Positions 36,805 through 48,485 of a stretch of 64,000 nucleotides of DNA are shown here, piece by piece. The DNA is from Populus alba. Taxonomy: Eukaryota; Streptophyta; Magnoliopsida; Malpighiales; Salicaceae. The position numbers and the translations under genes were made by a program. The notes under the pieces were generated by a model. The model had not been told where the DNA came from and made no database searches. It was given only the letters and a program-made list of their open reading frames with translations. The stretch is from positions 13,442,147 to 13,506,146 of the forward strand of contig NC_133297.1 in NCBI RefSeq assembly GCF_005239225.2, in the 5' to 3' direction. Each line of letters opens with the position of its first letter. Within the stretch, counting starts at the first letter, position 1.

Positions 36805-38484
36805 TGTTGGAGTAGAGGGAAATGTGGAGATTTGTGGGGTCTTTGATTGGTTGAATGGGAATCAAAGGAACGGAAGTGGGAGAGAGAGAGAGGTGATCTC
36901 TCTCTTCTATCTATCTGATTGTGAGCCTTGCGCTGTTGCTTTGTTTGGTCTCTTGCAAAGCCAAGTATCGATTTGGGGCATTTCGTTTCTCTCTCCCCCC
37001 CTCTCTTTCGATCTTGTTTTCGCTTGTCTACGATGTATTTTAGCTCCTGTAAATTCACCAATATTACACTCCGGTTTCCGTAGTTTCTAATTTCTTGATA
37101 TCGACTCTTTGCTCCTGATTTTTGAAAACGTAATTTTCCATGTTTTCCTCCTCACATTTTTCTCTTGGGTTTCTTTTCCATGTGACAATAAATATTACAT
37201 GAAAATACTTCAAAAAATAATTATTTTTAATTAAAAAAAATGATTTTCTTATGGTCTTGTATAGACTATTAAAAACTATATATAGGGACTGGTTTGAGCC
37301 CCACTCCTTGTGAATGGCCCCTGAATATGACTTCTTGTTTTTATTTTCCTTAAAAAAATGGAAATTTGGAATTTAAAAAACCGTTTCTGTTTTTTTTTAT
37401 TTTTATAAAAATATTTTTCTCAGGGAACCTTCCTGTCCGTCCTTGTGATGCACATGCCCTCTCCTTTTTAAGTATTATTCTTTATCATAGTATATATTTA
37501 AAAAAATAGGTATTATTCTCTACATGCATGCACGTGTCTATCATGCAACACAACCAAATTGTATTTTTATGTAATAATTTATCATTAACAGTCATGTATA
37601 GTATGACAAATTATTTTATTACTCCGGATAAAATCTACTTGATTGTCACTTTGAAACGTATTTTACCATTAAAATTAAACTATGGAATAATGCATGTTTT
37701 TCTCTTATGATTTTATTAGTAACAGCATAATACTTTCAAGATTTTTTTTATTTTAAATAATTTTCTAAATAACTTTGGCTTTCAAACATCTTTTAAATTA
37801 ATTTCTACAATTTTACTAAATAATTTTCTTATTGTTTTTTTTTTTCCTGGAAGTCCAAAAACTTAACGGACTCGGAAGTCTCGCGAGTCAGGGTCCAAAG
37901 TGAGATTTTTTTAAGGTTGGTATTGTAAGAGTTTAAAATATAAAGGTCGAAGTGGAACATTTGTGAATTCACAGGGGCAAACGTGTAAGTTTCCTTTTTT
38001 TATCATTTTCTTTCTTTCTTTTATTGGTGGGTTTTTCGTCTTGTACTAGCCGCTGACAACGTGTAGCTGTGGAGTAGAGTGCCAGTGTCCGCTGAGCGAC
38101 ACGCGAAATAGGGCGTGGATGTGCTTTCTTGTTAAAAGTGGATGGAGAGTGGGTGGCACGTGCTCGAAAGTTTTGTTTCTTTGATCAAAACGTTTTTCTC
38201 ATATTTGTTTTTTTATTCAGTTTTATTGTTAATTAATAAACTTGTTGTATTTATTGTGATAATTAATGTGTTTGGTAAAGTGGTGTTGATTTTTTTAAAA
38301 AATATTTTTTATTTAAAAATATATTAAGAAAATTTTAAATTTTATTTTATTTTTTATATTAGTATATTAAAATTATAAAAATAATTAAAAAAATATAAAT
38401 TTAATATTTTTTGAAATAAAATATATTTTTAAAATGTATCAATATAACACGTACAAATATTTCCAAGGTTTGCATTCTGTTAGT
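36805..38484. other. SWI3C promoter and AT-rich intergenic DNA
   Basis: About 36.8-37.1 kb is the SWI3C 5' region, CT-rich on its coding strand. Beyond it the DNA is AT-rich, with GC-richer patches near 37.86-37.92 and 38.04-38.16 kb. A diverged MITE-like copy starting GTGTTTGGTAAAGTGG lies at about 38267-38460. No gene is supported. Confidence 0.45.
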
Positions 38485-39292
38485 GTGTTTGGTATTGTGG
38501 TAGCTGTTATGGTTATGGTTTGAAAAAAATTATTTTATAAAAAATACTTTTAGTTGAGGTTTGTTTGAAAAAAATAGGCGTTTGGTTAAAACTGTGGTTA
38601 AAGAAAAAGTAGTTTAATGTGTTTTGTTAAGAATGCTTTTGAAATTAAGGTTATAAAATAATTTTAAAAAATATATGTTAATATTGATGGTTTTAAATTT
38701 AAATATTGTAAAATTAATTACTCCTATTATATCATGAAAAAAATAATACTTTATATAAAATATTTTTTATTATTCCATTAAACTATTTATAATTCCATTA
38801 CGTACAAAATTCATTCGATAAAAACTAGAGTTTTCGTAATTTTTTGAGCGTATAATAAAATTAAATAAAATATTATCAGATATAAAATTGATATTACTGT
38901 GCGAGTGAATTTAATTCACTATATACTAGTTTCTTGAGAAAAAAATATTATTCACATCGCGAATGAATTTAATTCTCTAAACTAGTTTTTTAAAAAATAA
39001 AATTAATACAATTAACACACTAAAAAAACCTGCGGATAGTGCAAGTGAATTGCACTGTTCACGTGAACAGTACAATTCACTTGTGAACAGTGCAGTGAAT
39101 TGCAGTGTTCATTATTTTTTATAGCTTGCAGTCATGAAAAGTAGGTTTTCATAACTTTTTCTTTACAATATTTTAAATGTAAAAATTATATGGGCTTTAT
39201 ATATAATAAATTATTATTTTTTTATCATCAAATAGCTACAGACTACGTTTTAAATAAAACACAGTTACAGCCACAACCGCGTAAACAAACGG
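38485..39292. mobile_element. TIR element, about 0.8 kb, with an internal palindrome
   Basis: The left end is GTGTTTGGTATTGTGGTAGC; the right end reversed is CCGTTTGTTTACGCGGTTGT, and both continue with GCTGTTA / GCTGTAA. It is AT-rich with no transposase frame. It resembles an enlarged relative of the GTTTGGGA-ended MITEs. A near-perfect palindrome is listed separately. Confidence 0.6.
39043..39082. repeat. 40-bp near-perfect palindrome
   Basis: Two 20-base arms meet at CAC|GTG. The left arm is AAGTGAATTGCACTGTTCAC and the right arm is its reverse complement with one mismatch. Further partial copies of GTGAACAGTGCA follow to about 39110, so it can form a cruciform or a strong RNA hairpin. 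Confidence 0.9.
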
Positions 39293-40382
39293 AGTCGTAA
39301 GTGGGTTGCAGGTCGTTTAACAATTTCACTGTCCACTGCATGCACGAATTGCCAGGACGTTTCTTCATTTTCTTTTTTTTTTTGTCCCGCCACCTGCTGC
39401 TGCCTGCTTGTCTGCGTATGTTGATTGCCGTAGAAAGCTAGAGCATGCTAAAAACTGGCATTTTTATAACTAGAACTCAACTAACCGACTTCTTTTTTCA
39501 TTCTAAAAACAACGATTCTCTTTTCTCTCTCAAATTTCATGAACTAGAATGTGAACAAAATGAAACTTTAAACTAAAATGTATAGCTATCAAACTAAAGG
39601 GATCAAAAGGGATTTTTTTTAATAAATCTCAAGGCTTGAAACGTTGACACAATTTGTTTCAAAAAAGGTTATCATTTTTTTTTCTTTTCAATCTTGGTTT
39701 CCTAGCTCTCAATTTTTGAATTTTTATTTTAAAAAGGGATATATTTTTTTGAGATTATAATATTTTTATAAAAATAAATCAAATTAAATATGAAGTATGA
39801 TCTTTAATAAATCTAAGGATTAAAAAAAAAAAAACTATGGACGAGAAACAAAACAGATAATCCAACAGTAAAACCATTAAACCAGAGTTGAAAACTTGAA
39901 ATAGATTTTTCTTTAATTCCTAATCTTAATCTGGCCCCACCACGAGATTACGGCCCTGAAGCTAAAAAATATAACTATTCCCCAAAATACAGAGGCCCCA
40001 AAAAAACAGAGCGCGGCGCCAGACTCCACACTGGGAGGGAACGAATAACCTGACCATCTTCTCAGCACCAACGATGAAGCGAGCCAGACCTCCGCCGCCA
40101 CTCACCACCACCAAATAATCACTAATACCAACTCCATCAACCCCGCCACCCGTCCAAAAAACACCAAAAGTTAATTTTCAAACCAACAAACTGGGCCCCA
40201 CTCAACCTGACTCGGTCAGAACCCTCACTCCCGCTCACGTTCCCTACAATACACATGCACCTCTCGGTCGTCACTTAACCCCCCTTAAACACCACCAAAA
40301 CGGCGACGTGTATTACCAAATCCACCATCCTCCCTCCCAATCCCCAGCCAAATTAGCTCTCCTCGATTTCTTTTAAAAATTC
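39293..40382. other. Intergenic with a GC-rich island
   Basis: 39.3-39.9 kb is AT-rich. 39.94-40.36 kb is clearly more GC-rich (GCGCGGCGCC near 40010-40020) and looks like a CpG-rich promoter or an old exon. A 62-codon minus frame there begins with GTG, not ATG, and matches nothing I know. Confidence 0.35.
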
Positions 40383-40585
40383 GTGTTTGGCAGTGTGGTA
40401 GCGATTACTTTTCAAATAGCTTTTCGTGCCGAAATACATGTCAATAATATTTTTTTATTTTTTAAAAATTATTTTTGACATCAGTACATCAAAACAATCC
40501 AAAAGGTACAAATCACACTTAATTTTAACAAAATAAAATAAAATTGAAATTCATGAAAATAACGGTTGAAACGCAGAGCCAAACG
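40383..40585 (+). mobile_element. MITE copy of the GTTTGGGA-ended family
   Basis: Starts GTGTTTGGCAGTGTGGTAGC and ends near GGTTGAAACGCAGAGCCAAA. The core TTTTTGACATCAGTACATCA matches the copies at 5.9 and 31.6 kb. Confidence 0.65.
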
Positions 40586-43573
40586 GCTCTGAACCTCAAC
40601 ATCTCGCTAACCGAAATGTGGCACGGATTCTCCTCCTCTGATTCTCGTTTCTCCGAATTGTCACCGCATTTGAAATGAGCTAGGGTTTTGAGGCAGGATC
40701 CGCTTGAGGGCTTGATTCAATTTTTATGCTCTTCGAATAATAACATCGCGAGGATCACTAAAATGGTGGATCTCGTGTCGTCATTGGGTGATTATCTGGA
40801 GAATGTTGAGGGCTTCGAGTTCCACGCGTTTCCTTCTTTGGAAATATATTAGTTGATTAGTAGTTTAATGCAAAATCAAACTGTTTGTTTCGATTTTATT
40901 TTTTATTTTTATTCGTGTTATCCATCAATAATCAGGAAATAGCAAATGATTCACAGCCCACGTCCATTTTGAGTTTTCCTTTTCCTATTTTAAGTGCACT
41001 TTTTAAATTGAATGTTTTTTTTTAGCCTCACTATTTCAATTTTTTTCTATCTCAAAACAATAATCACGATGACTTAGATACTTTTACAAGGTGGACTAAA
41101 TATATAGCTTATTATTGAACCATCTCTCTATTGAGGTATATACAACCATTGCTGAATTTTGAGACTTTAACGTCATATGAGAAAATCTTACGAGATAATC
41201 TAATGAGAAATTTTATGGTATTTAAAGATTAATTAATAATTATTCTCTAGGGCTTAAGAAGAAGAGAGAAATTATATGTGAAGTTATTCATTTTTAATGA
41301 GTCATATATTTTATTTTATTTCTCCTTGTTTTTGTTTCTTTCTTTTTTCAAAGTGGACTTCAAGAAATAATTAATAAGATATCAATGGTTATTTTTTGTA
41401 CATCTTAAAACTTTCTAAATAATCTTGTTATTGATCTTATTGATTTGGTCCATGTAATAAAATCTTCATATTAATTATCCCAATAACATCTTTTTTTACC
41501 GAGTTTTCCGTTGAAAAATGGTTAAAAAACAAAAAGAGGAATGTGCAGACCAAGAAACAAAACATTATAGTTTAAAACAATATTTTTTTTATGCTTTTGC
41601 TATTCTCATCAAAAACCAATAGCCTTATTGACGGGGTAATAACATCATTTTCATGTGACCCATTGGTCATTGCCAAATTAATTAAAATAAATTAGTCTTT
41701 TCACTTTAGCACAGCAAAATTATTTCAATACCTTTTAAAAAAGATTATTAAACTGGTATCTGAGAGCTTCTTCGCCTTTTTTTTTTAAAGTACAATGAAA
41801 TAATAGAAGTTACATTTATAATAAAAAAATTACTAAGATGGTGTGCAAAGTGTTTTTTGTATTTTCAAGCTGTTATATATATATATATGTATAATCAAAT
41901 TGAAAGAGGAACAATATGATATTTAATATATAAAATATTATTTAAAAAGAAAAGGTGGTTGACGCGTGAATAATATACCAGCAAGTGGAAGACGCCCAAG
42001 CTATTCGAACGGCCTATGATGGATTTACGATGGCTTCTAAGGAGATGTTCAAATTGTCTTGACTTCCTCTTTTGTACTTGGGTGGCGCATGTGGATTTCG
42101 TGCTTGCCCCTCTAATTTTTTCAAGTAGTTATTCAATTTGTTTTTCCTTCAACTTTGATTCTTTTTTTTAGTTATAATTTATTTTATTTGAAATAATTTA
42201 TAAAATTAGAATTATTTTTTAATTTCATCTTCTAATTTTTTTTATCTAATATATTTGATCATAATTCTTTTTATTGCTATTTGTTTTTTTATCATTTTCT
42301 TGATTTATTTAATTTTTCAATTTTTATCCCTTTGTTGTTTTATTTCATTTAATTTTTATATCATTTCTAATCCCTTTTTTTTGTTACTATTTGTTTTTTG
42401 TTTTTAATTTTAGATGATTGAGAAATTTTTTTCGTGATTGTTTTGGGTTTGCCTTCAATGAGGTAACTTAGTTTCATAACTTAGGTTACAGGTTTCAAAG
42501 ATTAGCTTGATTTGATTTTTAGGTTCTTTTTTAACAATTTTTTTGTTTTTCTATTTCATTTTTAATATTAGATTATCAAGCCTCCAACCTCGTGATTTTT
42601 TGCTACTTTTCTTTTTATAGGGCTAATCTTATTTAATATCCCGGGTCGAGAATTAATCAGGTTAACTCGAGTTGACTCATATTTTCTTAAAATTTTTTTT
42701 TTAATTGGATTTTTTAGTTTCACTTTTTATTATTTAGTTTACTTGAGAGTTAATATCCATTGTTTTGTTCAATTTTTTTTTTTTGCATGAGGTTATATTG
42801 ACTTTGAAACCGAGCCATGAATTTGACATGATGACTTGAGTTTTGTTTTATTTTGTTTTATTTTTTTTATAAAATTGATATTATTTTTATTTCATCTTTA
42901 GATGTTTGATTTGTTGGTAATGGAGTTTTGATTTTTTTTTCTTTTTATGGCTATCATGTTCTTATTTATTTTTTGCTTTATTATTAAATAAGATATTTAA
43001 GATAGTTTAAAAATATTTGAATGATATATTTTTTATAATATTGATACACAATTTTTCTTTTATTAGTCATTGTTGTTGTTGGCTTGCTTATTTAACCCAT
43101 TCAAATTAACGGTGTGAGTCCTAATTTTTGTTAACTTTTTTTAAAATGCTATTATCACTTGAGTATTATTTTTTAATTTTATGAAAATTTTGATAGGTAA
43201 CATGTAGCACAAAGCACCCATCTAATTTTACCTAGAATTAGCACTCATATTTCTTTGGTTCTCTGGTTACCCCATCATTTATAAATCATCTTTGGTGTCA
43301 CCATTTGCGCAATTTGTACAATCTCTTTCTCATCTCCTTAACAACCTGTCTCCCGATTTTCTTCTCTATTTATGATTTAAGACTTTATCTTACGCCCCCC
43401 CTCCCCAAGAAAAAAAATAATAATAACAAGCAAAGTTTATACAATTAAATTTTGACGGTGAAACCATCAAGTTATTCATTCTAATCCACTAAAAATTACA
43501 CTCTTAACAGTAAATTGAATAACCAGTGGATTTCCTCGGAGGAGCTGTAACAGAGGTGACACTAAAGTGCCCC
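40586..43573. other. Intergenic, mostly dispersed repeat remnants
   Basis: 40.60-40.85 kb is moderately GC-rich and holds a 29-codon ATG frame at 40763 (MVDLVSSLGDYLENVEGFEF...), perhaps a gene relic. A TA microsatellite lies at about 41873-41888. From 42.1 to 43.2 kb the sequence is T-rich with motifs such as GGTTAACTCGAGTTGACTCA. Parts recur near 52.1-52.3 kb, which suggests a degraded interspersed repeat. I cannot support a gene. Confidence 0.4.
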
Positions 43574-46500
43574 TTAAGCGCACTTGGCATCAACCAACAA
43601 AGATTTTGCAATGCCTGGACATGGATCACCTTTGAAGTTCTTGCTTGACACAGGAATGGAACATCTTTCCTTACCAAGACAAGCCTGCAAAACATAGGAA
43701 ATCGAAAAGATTATACTAAATAACTAGTGATATTGGAGAGAATTGGAGAAAGTCTGATTAACAATATATACTTACATTTTAATATTCCGGACAACCATTA
43801 ATTAGAGAAAGGAATAGAGATCTCACCTTCTCTACAGTGGCTCGAGAATTAGATGCATGGCAACTTCCAATGGCATAAGTTTCACAGTCACCAGAAGGAG
43901 TTCCAAAGCTCGAGAAGAGAACGCTTGAAATCTTTCTTCCGCGTGGACAACGAAGCTGAACTTTAGGCCTCCTGCCATATTTCCTTTTTCTGGTCCCGTT
44001 AATCTGGTTTTCTCCTTGCCATGAGATCACTGGCGGTGGATGTGAAATGGACACGTAACCACATACTTTCGTAATTGACATAGTGCCTAAGGAAATTCCG
44101 AGAGGGTTTCCCCTTTCCTCTTCCAGTATAACTAATAGGTTCCCTGAAGGTTTGAGGAAAGATCGAGGTATATGGTTCCTTGAAGAGAAAAAAGGTTGAC
44201 CATATTGTAAGCAAAGATTACAATCTAACTGCTACATAAATAATTCTGATCGTGTTATGCGAGAAATAAAAGAACAATTACGTTGATATTTGCATTCATG
44301 AAAAACAAATATTATTTCTAAAGCTTACCGTGTCTGATAGGGATTCCCATCAGAGTCAAGAAATGAGACCCAGTATCTGCCAATGCTTCGGCCGTTAACC
44401 CAAGCTTCGCCCTTGCCCATGGATGCAAGGTTCAATGCAACAGGATCATTTCCTGCTGGTGCATCAAAAACAGTCTGCAAGTTTGCAATAAATTAGGAGG
44501 TTGATAAGGACTAAACATAAATCTGATTCAATCAAGAATTATCATTGACCAAATTAATGTACCTTGTACCATGTGAGTGGCTGAGATGAGCTTGCATACC
44601 GGCTCCAGTAAGCTTTAACGCTTGCGTTGTTTCTATGAAGTTGGATATTCTCACCTGACAACCCAACCTTGGGAAAATCATACTTGTATCAGTTTGACTT
44701 TGTACAGGAATTACATGGAATAATCGATAATGTGAAAAATATGGACCAGCCAAGGATAAGAAACATAGAAAAGGAAGGGATTTTCATGAGAAAAAGGTGA
44801 AAATGGCTTTGATAAAAAATGATGGCAAGCCAATTTCACTAATGAGAGGAAATGTGTATCTCAGAAAATGAAAGGGACTCAGAAAATGAAAGGGATACAG
44901 CAATATCATAAATGTTGAAAATATATAAGACTAAGCTTGTAAAGATTGAGATCTACTTATTTGCTAGAAGACGATTACGTACCTTGTATCCCCATAGATA
45001 AGTAGTAAAATCATGAAGTTCGTGTTGGCGCTGAATGGTCACACGACGTAGTCCAGCAACTCTTCGTTCGAGATATGCCCCCGCATCCTTAAGGCCAATG
45101 CACAAATAAAAGTGAATTAACGTTGGGATTTTGTCGATGTAATGAAACATTCTTTCACAGTCAGGTGGACCACAACAACAGTTCAAGACTGCAAGTTTAT
45201 GAAGAAAAACTACGATAGAGAAGTACCGGCAATCCAGTCATCACACTGAGCAAGGAAACATAATTGGTTCCACGTTTTAGAGGAAGACTCCTCTGCAGGG
45301 TGAAACTTTTATTGTCATGACTTCCATGAGCAGATCCTAGAAAACAAGATCTATAACATTATGTCTGGAAAGTTTGATTATCAGAGAGAAAGTTCTTAAA
45401 ATCCCAGGAAATTCAAGCTGTCATGGTCTGTGTGAAAATTCTGTGCTTTAAAATGATTGTATTTTAAGAAAATTCTGTGGCAAAATATTTGGGTTTCGCA
45501 TATGAGATCCTTCAAAAAATAAACAGAATGGATGTGATAACCTGCCTATAAATTCTCCATTGACAAAAGCATGTAAATTGTGTCCAAGGGAGTTCACCGT
45601 AAGTACAGAATGAGCATTAGAGGAATTTTGGTGAAACCTGCATAAAAACATCATAGAATGCAGTGCATGAAAACGTGGTTCAGGCATATATAACCAGATT
45701 TCAGGTCTATTTGATCTTATCATATCATCATCTTTGTTTACCTGAAAGTGTACCAAAGATAATCGGATGAATCTTTGGTTGTATTCATGTGCTCTAGTAG
45801 CATGTTTGCTCTCAAAGAACTTTCATCAAAACTGGGAATATATTCTTTATATTCTTTCCATTGTTCAATTGAATCAAATTTATGCCTTCTTGTGGCCACT
45901 CTTGTACCATATTGTGTGCTTACCTGTCCAAAATAGAAAATTAAAAATGGAGAAGAAACGCATGATTTCTTGTTTTCAGCAGGAATATCGTATGCGAGTG
46001 GTAAAAATTAGTACTTGCGACTGAACCATACTTGTGCAGTGTTGAAGGCAACGGTTTTGCAGTCTGGTAGGATGCTAATTGACTTTGGAGGTAATTTATA
46101 CGATGACCCTTTGAAATGTACCGTGGCATTGCTTCTCCCATCATGGTTCACGAGAAATGCAGCGCATTCGTCTGAATTTCTTTCGAATGCAAAGGCCTTC
46201 AATCAACGCAGTCGTGATATACATTTTTCACTTTGCAAGATTAAGATAACTGGAAAAAATGCATTCTGAGGAAAATAGGAAATTAAAATCACTACAAGCT
46301 ATTATACCGAGTTCTTACTTCTTGCAGTTGGCCAAGAGAGAAATTTATCCCTTTTCTGGAAAGGAGAGGCTTCCTGCATAGCTTTATTGCAGCGTGTAAT
46401 TCCTTCAGGTGACCATGCTTTGGTTGCCTCAGCAAACCTATGCACCCACTCAGGAAGTCAAATTTGTCCTTGATAAGATAAAACAGGTACTTGATATTAA

Positions 46501-47324
46501 AGCAGAACTTACCATACTCATCCAGAGGGGCTTGATCGTAATAACTTGTGGGTACATACTCAGCAGCTGTTCTTCCGAAATTGGTTCCTCCATGATACTA
46601 GAATAAAGGAATGATTTTAAGAAACCATGTATTGTTGAATGATTTTAAGAAACCATTAGAATGAGAAGCAAACCATGTAATAATTCACAAAGCTTCCTCC
46701 CTTCGCAATGAATAGTGCAGCATGGAATGCTATGTCTTCAGCAGATCTCGATCTAGTTTCTTTACCATATGTTTGATAGCTTCATGAGATAACAGAGTCA
46801 TTAGGTGGAAGCAAGCTATTTAACAACCCTTTAAAATCGATTATCAAACAGACATGTTCTTTTACGTTGTAATTAGCATAAAAGCCAGAAGTAAAGCAAG
46901 AGAATCAGATCTGCATTGAAAAGATGACAGCGTTGGAATATAAGTTTTTCAAAAGCAATTTTTTTAATTTACAAGAAATCTTAACTCTGATAGACACTAT
47001 CTCTCCTGTTCCAAGCAAGTTTCAAAAGGGTGTCTGGATGCCAAAAGATGTAAATTTGAATGACTTGCTTTTAAGAACTGGCAGAGAATTCAACAAAAAG
47101 GGGATCTTCTATGCCTTCCATTTTTTGTATTTGAATCAGGAAATTATATTCCAAGATAAATCCAAATTCAAAGTGGTGGTTTTATAATGAGCACAGAGGA
47201 TTTGATTAACACGTACACACTTGTCCAGTTCTCTGTCCACATTGCAGGCTTCCTTGGTGAATTTGGTCCTGAAAATGTTTCTCCACATCGCAACAGTCAA
47301 TATTGAAATCATTTAAATTGCATG

Positions 47325-47552
47325 CTCAAGTGAAAGTTGCTTAATTTTATCAGCTTTTACCATGTCAAAGAACCAATTCAACCAAAAGCTTAAGCCACCT
47401 CCTCAAGTGAAAGCCCTTTGGGCTTGAAACTTGCACAAGCCTACATTATCTTGTGCTTAATTTTATCAAATAAATGAGAATGGTGAGATTCGAACTCGTG
47501 ACCGTTGGTCATTAAAGCTCTGATTGAAGAAGATTTATATTATTCTCTAACA
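47325..47552 (-). mobile_element. TRIM-type retroelement remnant in beta-galactosidase intron 6
   Basis: Read on the minus strand, it begins TGTTAGAGAATAATATAAAT (LTR start) and continues into a primer-binding-like AATCAGAGC. An internal part follows with CACGAGTTCGAATCTCACCA and the purine tract CACTTGAGGAGG. Next comes an LTR end, GGTTCTTTGACA, then TGGTA and a second, shortened internal piece with GATAAAATTAAGCA and CTTTCACTTGAG. This order (LTR, PBS, no coding, PPT, LTR) fits a terminal-repeat retrotransposon in miniature, rearranged and deleted. It ends about 12 bp from the damaged exon 7. The TRIM label rests on structure and recalled plant examples. Confidence 0.55.
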
Positions 47553-48329
47553 ATATGCTGTAGGCAAAAGGGAGACTAACCACCGGGTCAGGAGCATCAT
47601 CTTGCTTGCACATTACCCAGGGAACACCAGTATGTAGCCCCACAGCCATCTTTGCTGCCCACTTAACATAAGGTGGCCCTTTCTCATGGAATGCTGCTTC
47701 TACATTTCCATATTCATTTTCAATCTACATGTTTACAACTCTAAATATCATTAAAATGGGATTGCAGAGATGTTGCAACATGGAAATAAGAAGAAAAAAA
47801 ACTGCATAAATTCACGAACTGGAAACCTGTGAGAGTATAATTGGCCCTCCTTGTGAAGCATACAACTTCTCTGCTTTCAACATTTTTACTATCATCTTCG
47901 CATACCTTTTCATATGATACTGCCAGTTAACAAATGGAAATGAGCTCAGTAATTTTATTCTTTTAGTCATCAACCACTGATTGATAAATAATTAGCAGTG
48001 CTTTTATAATACCTTGAATGGCTTGTTGTCAGAACGAAAAATGATTCCTGGTACATCATGCAGCCAAAATGGCAAACCTCTGCAAAGAAATAAATATTCC
48101 TCAGGTAAAACACTCTTTGCTTCGACGATGAATACTGTATTTATATTCAAGGGAGAAATACAATTTTTAATATATCTAATATTTTTTTCCTAATTTACTT
48201 ACCCATAAGTCCATTCACTCTCGATGAAGGGTCCGATCCTAAGACAAACATAGAGTCCCTGCGCATGAACTTCTCTAATGAACCTCACCAAATCCTTTCT
48301 TCCACTAAAATCAGACTGCATTGGCACCG

Positions 48330-48485
48330 CGAATGTTGGTATCAGTACAAATAATTTAGATGATACTGCGGTATTTTTATTATTTTTTAAAAATTATTTT
48401 TAATATTAATACATTAAAATAATAAAAAAATACAAAATAATTAATTTTTTAAAAATACTTTTTTAAAACAATACAGCCACGCTAT
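48330..48485. repeat. Diverged MITE-like core in beta-galactosidase intron 2
   Basis: AT-rich stretch with TTTTTAAAAATTATTTTTAA followed by TTAATACATTAAAATAAT and ending ACAGCCACGCTATG. It resembles the dispersed MITE core but the ends are poorly kept. Confidence 0.4.

Noticed and set aside
39913..40101. Minus-strand 62-codon frame in the GC-rich block
   Set aside because: Begins with GTG, not ATG, and has no recognisable domain.
42070..43190. Possible LTR retrotransposon
   Set aside because: Repeat-like T-rich sequence but no coding domains, primer-binding site or paired LTRs can be seen; kept only as repeat remnants.
46924..47187. 87-codon plus-strand frame inside a beta-galactosidase intron
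   Set aside because: Phe/Lys-rich, matches nothing I know, no promoter, and lies antisense within intron 7.
47470..47500. tRNA-like B box (GAGTTCGAATCTC)
   Set aside because: No A box or cloverleaf around it; it fits the internal part of the TRIM-like element better.
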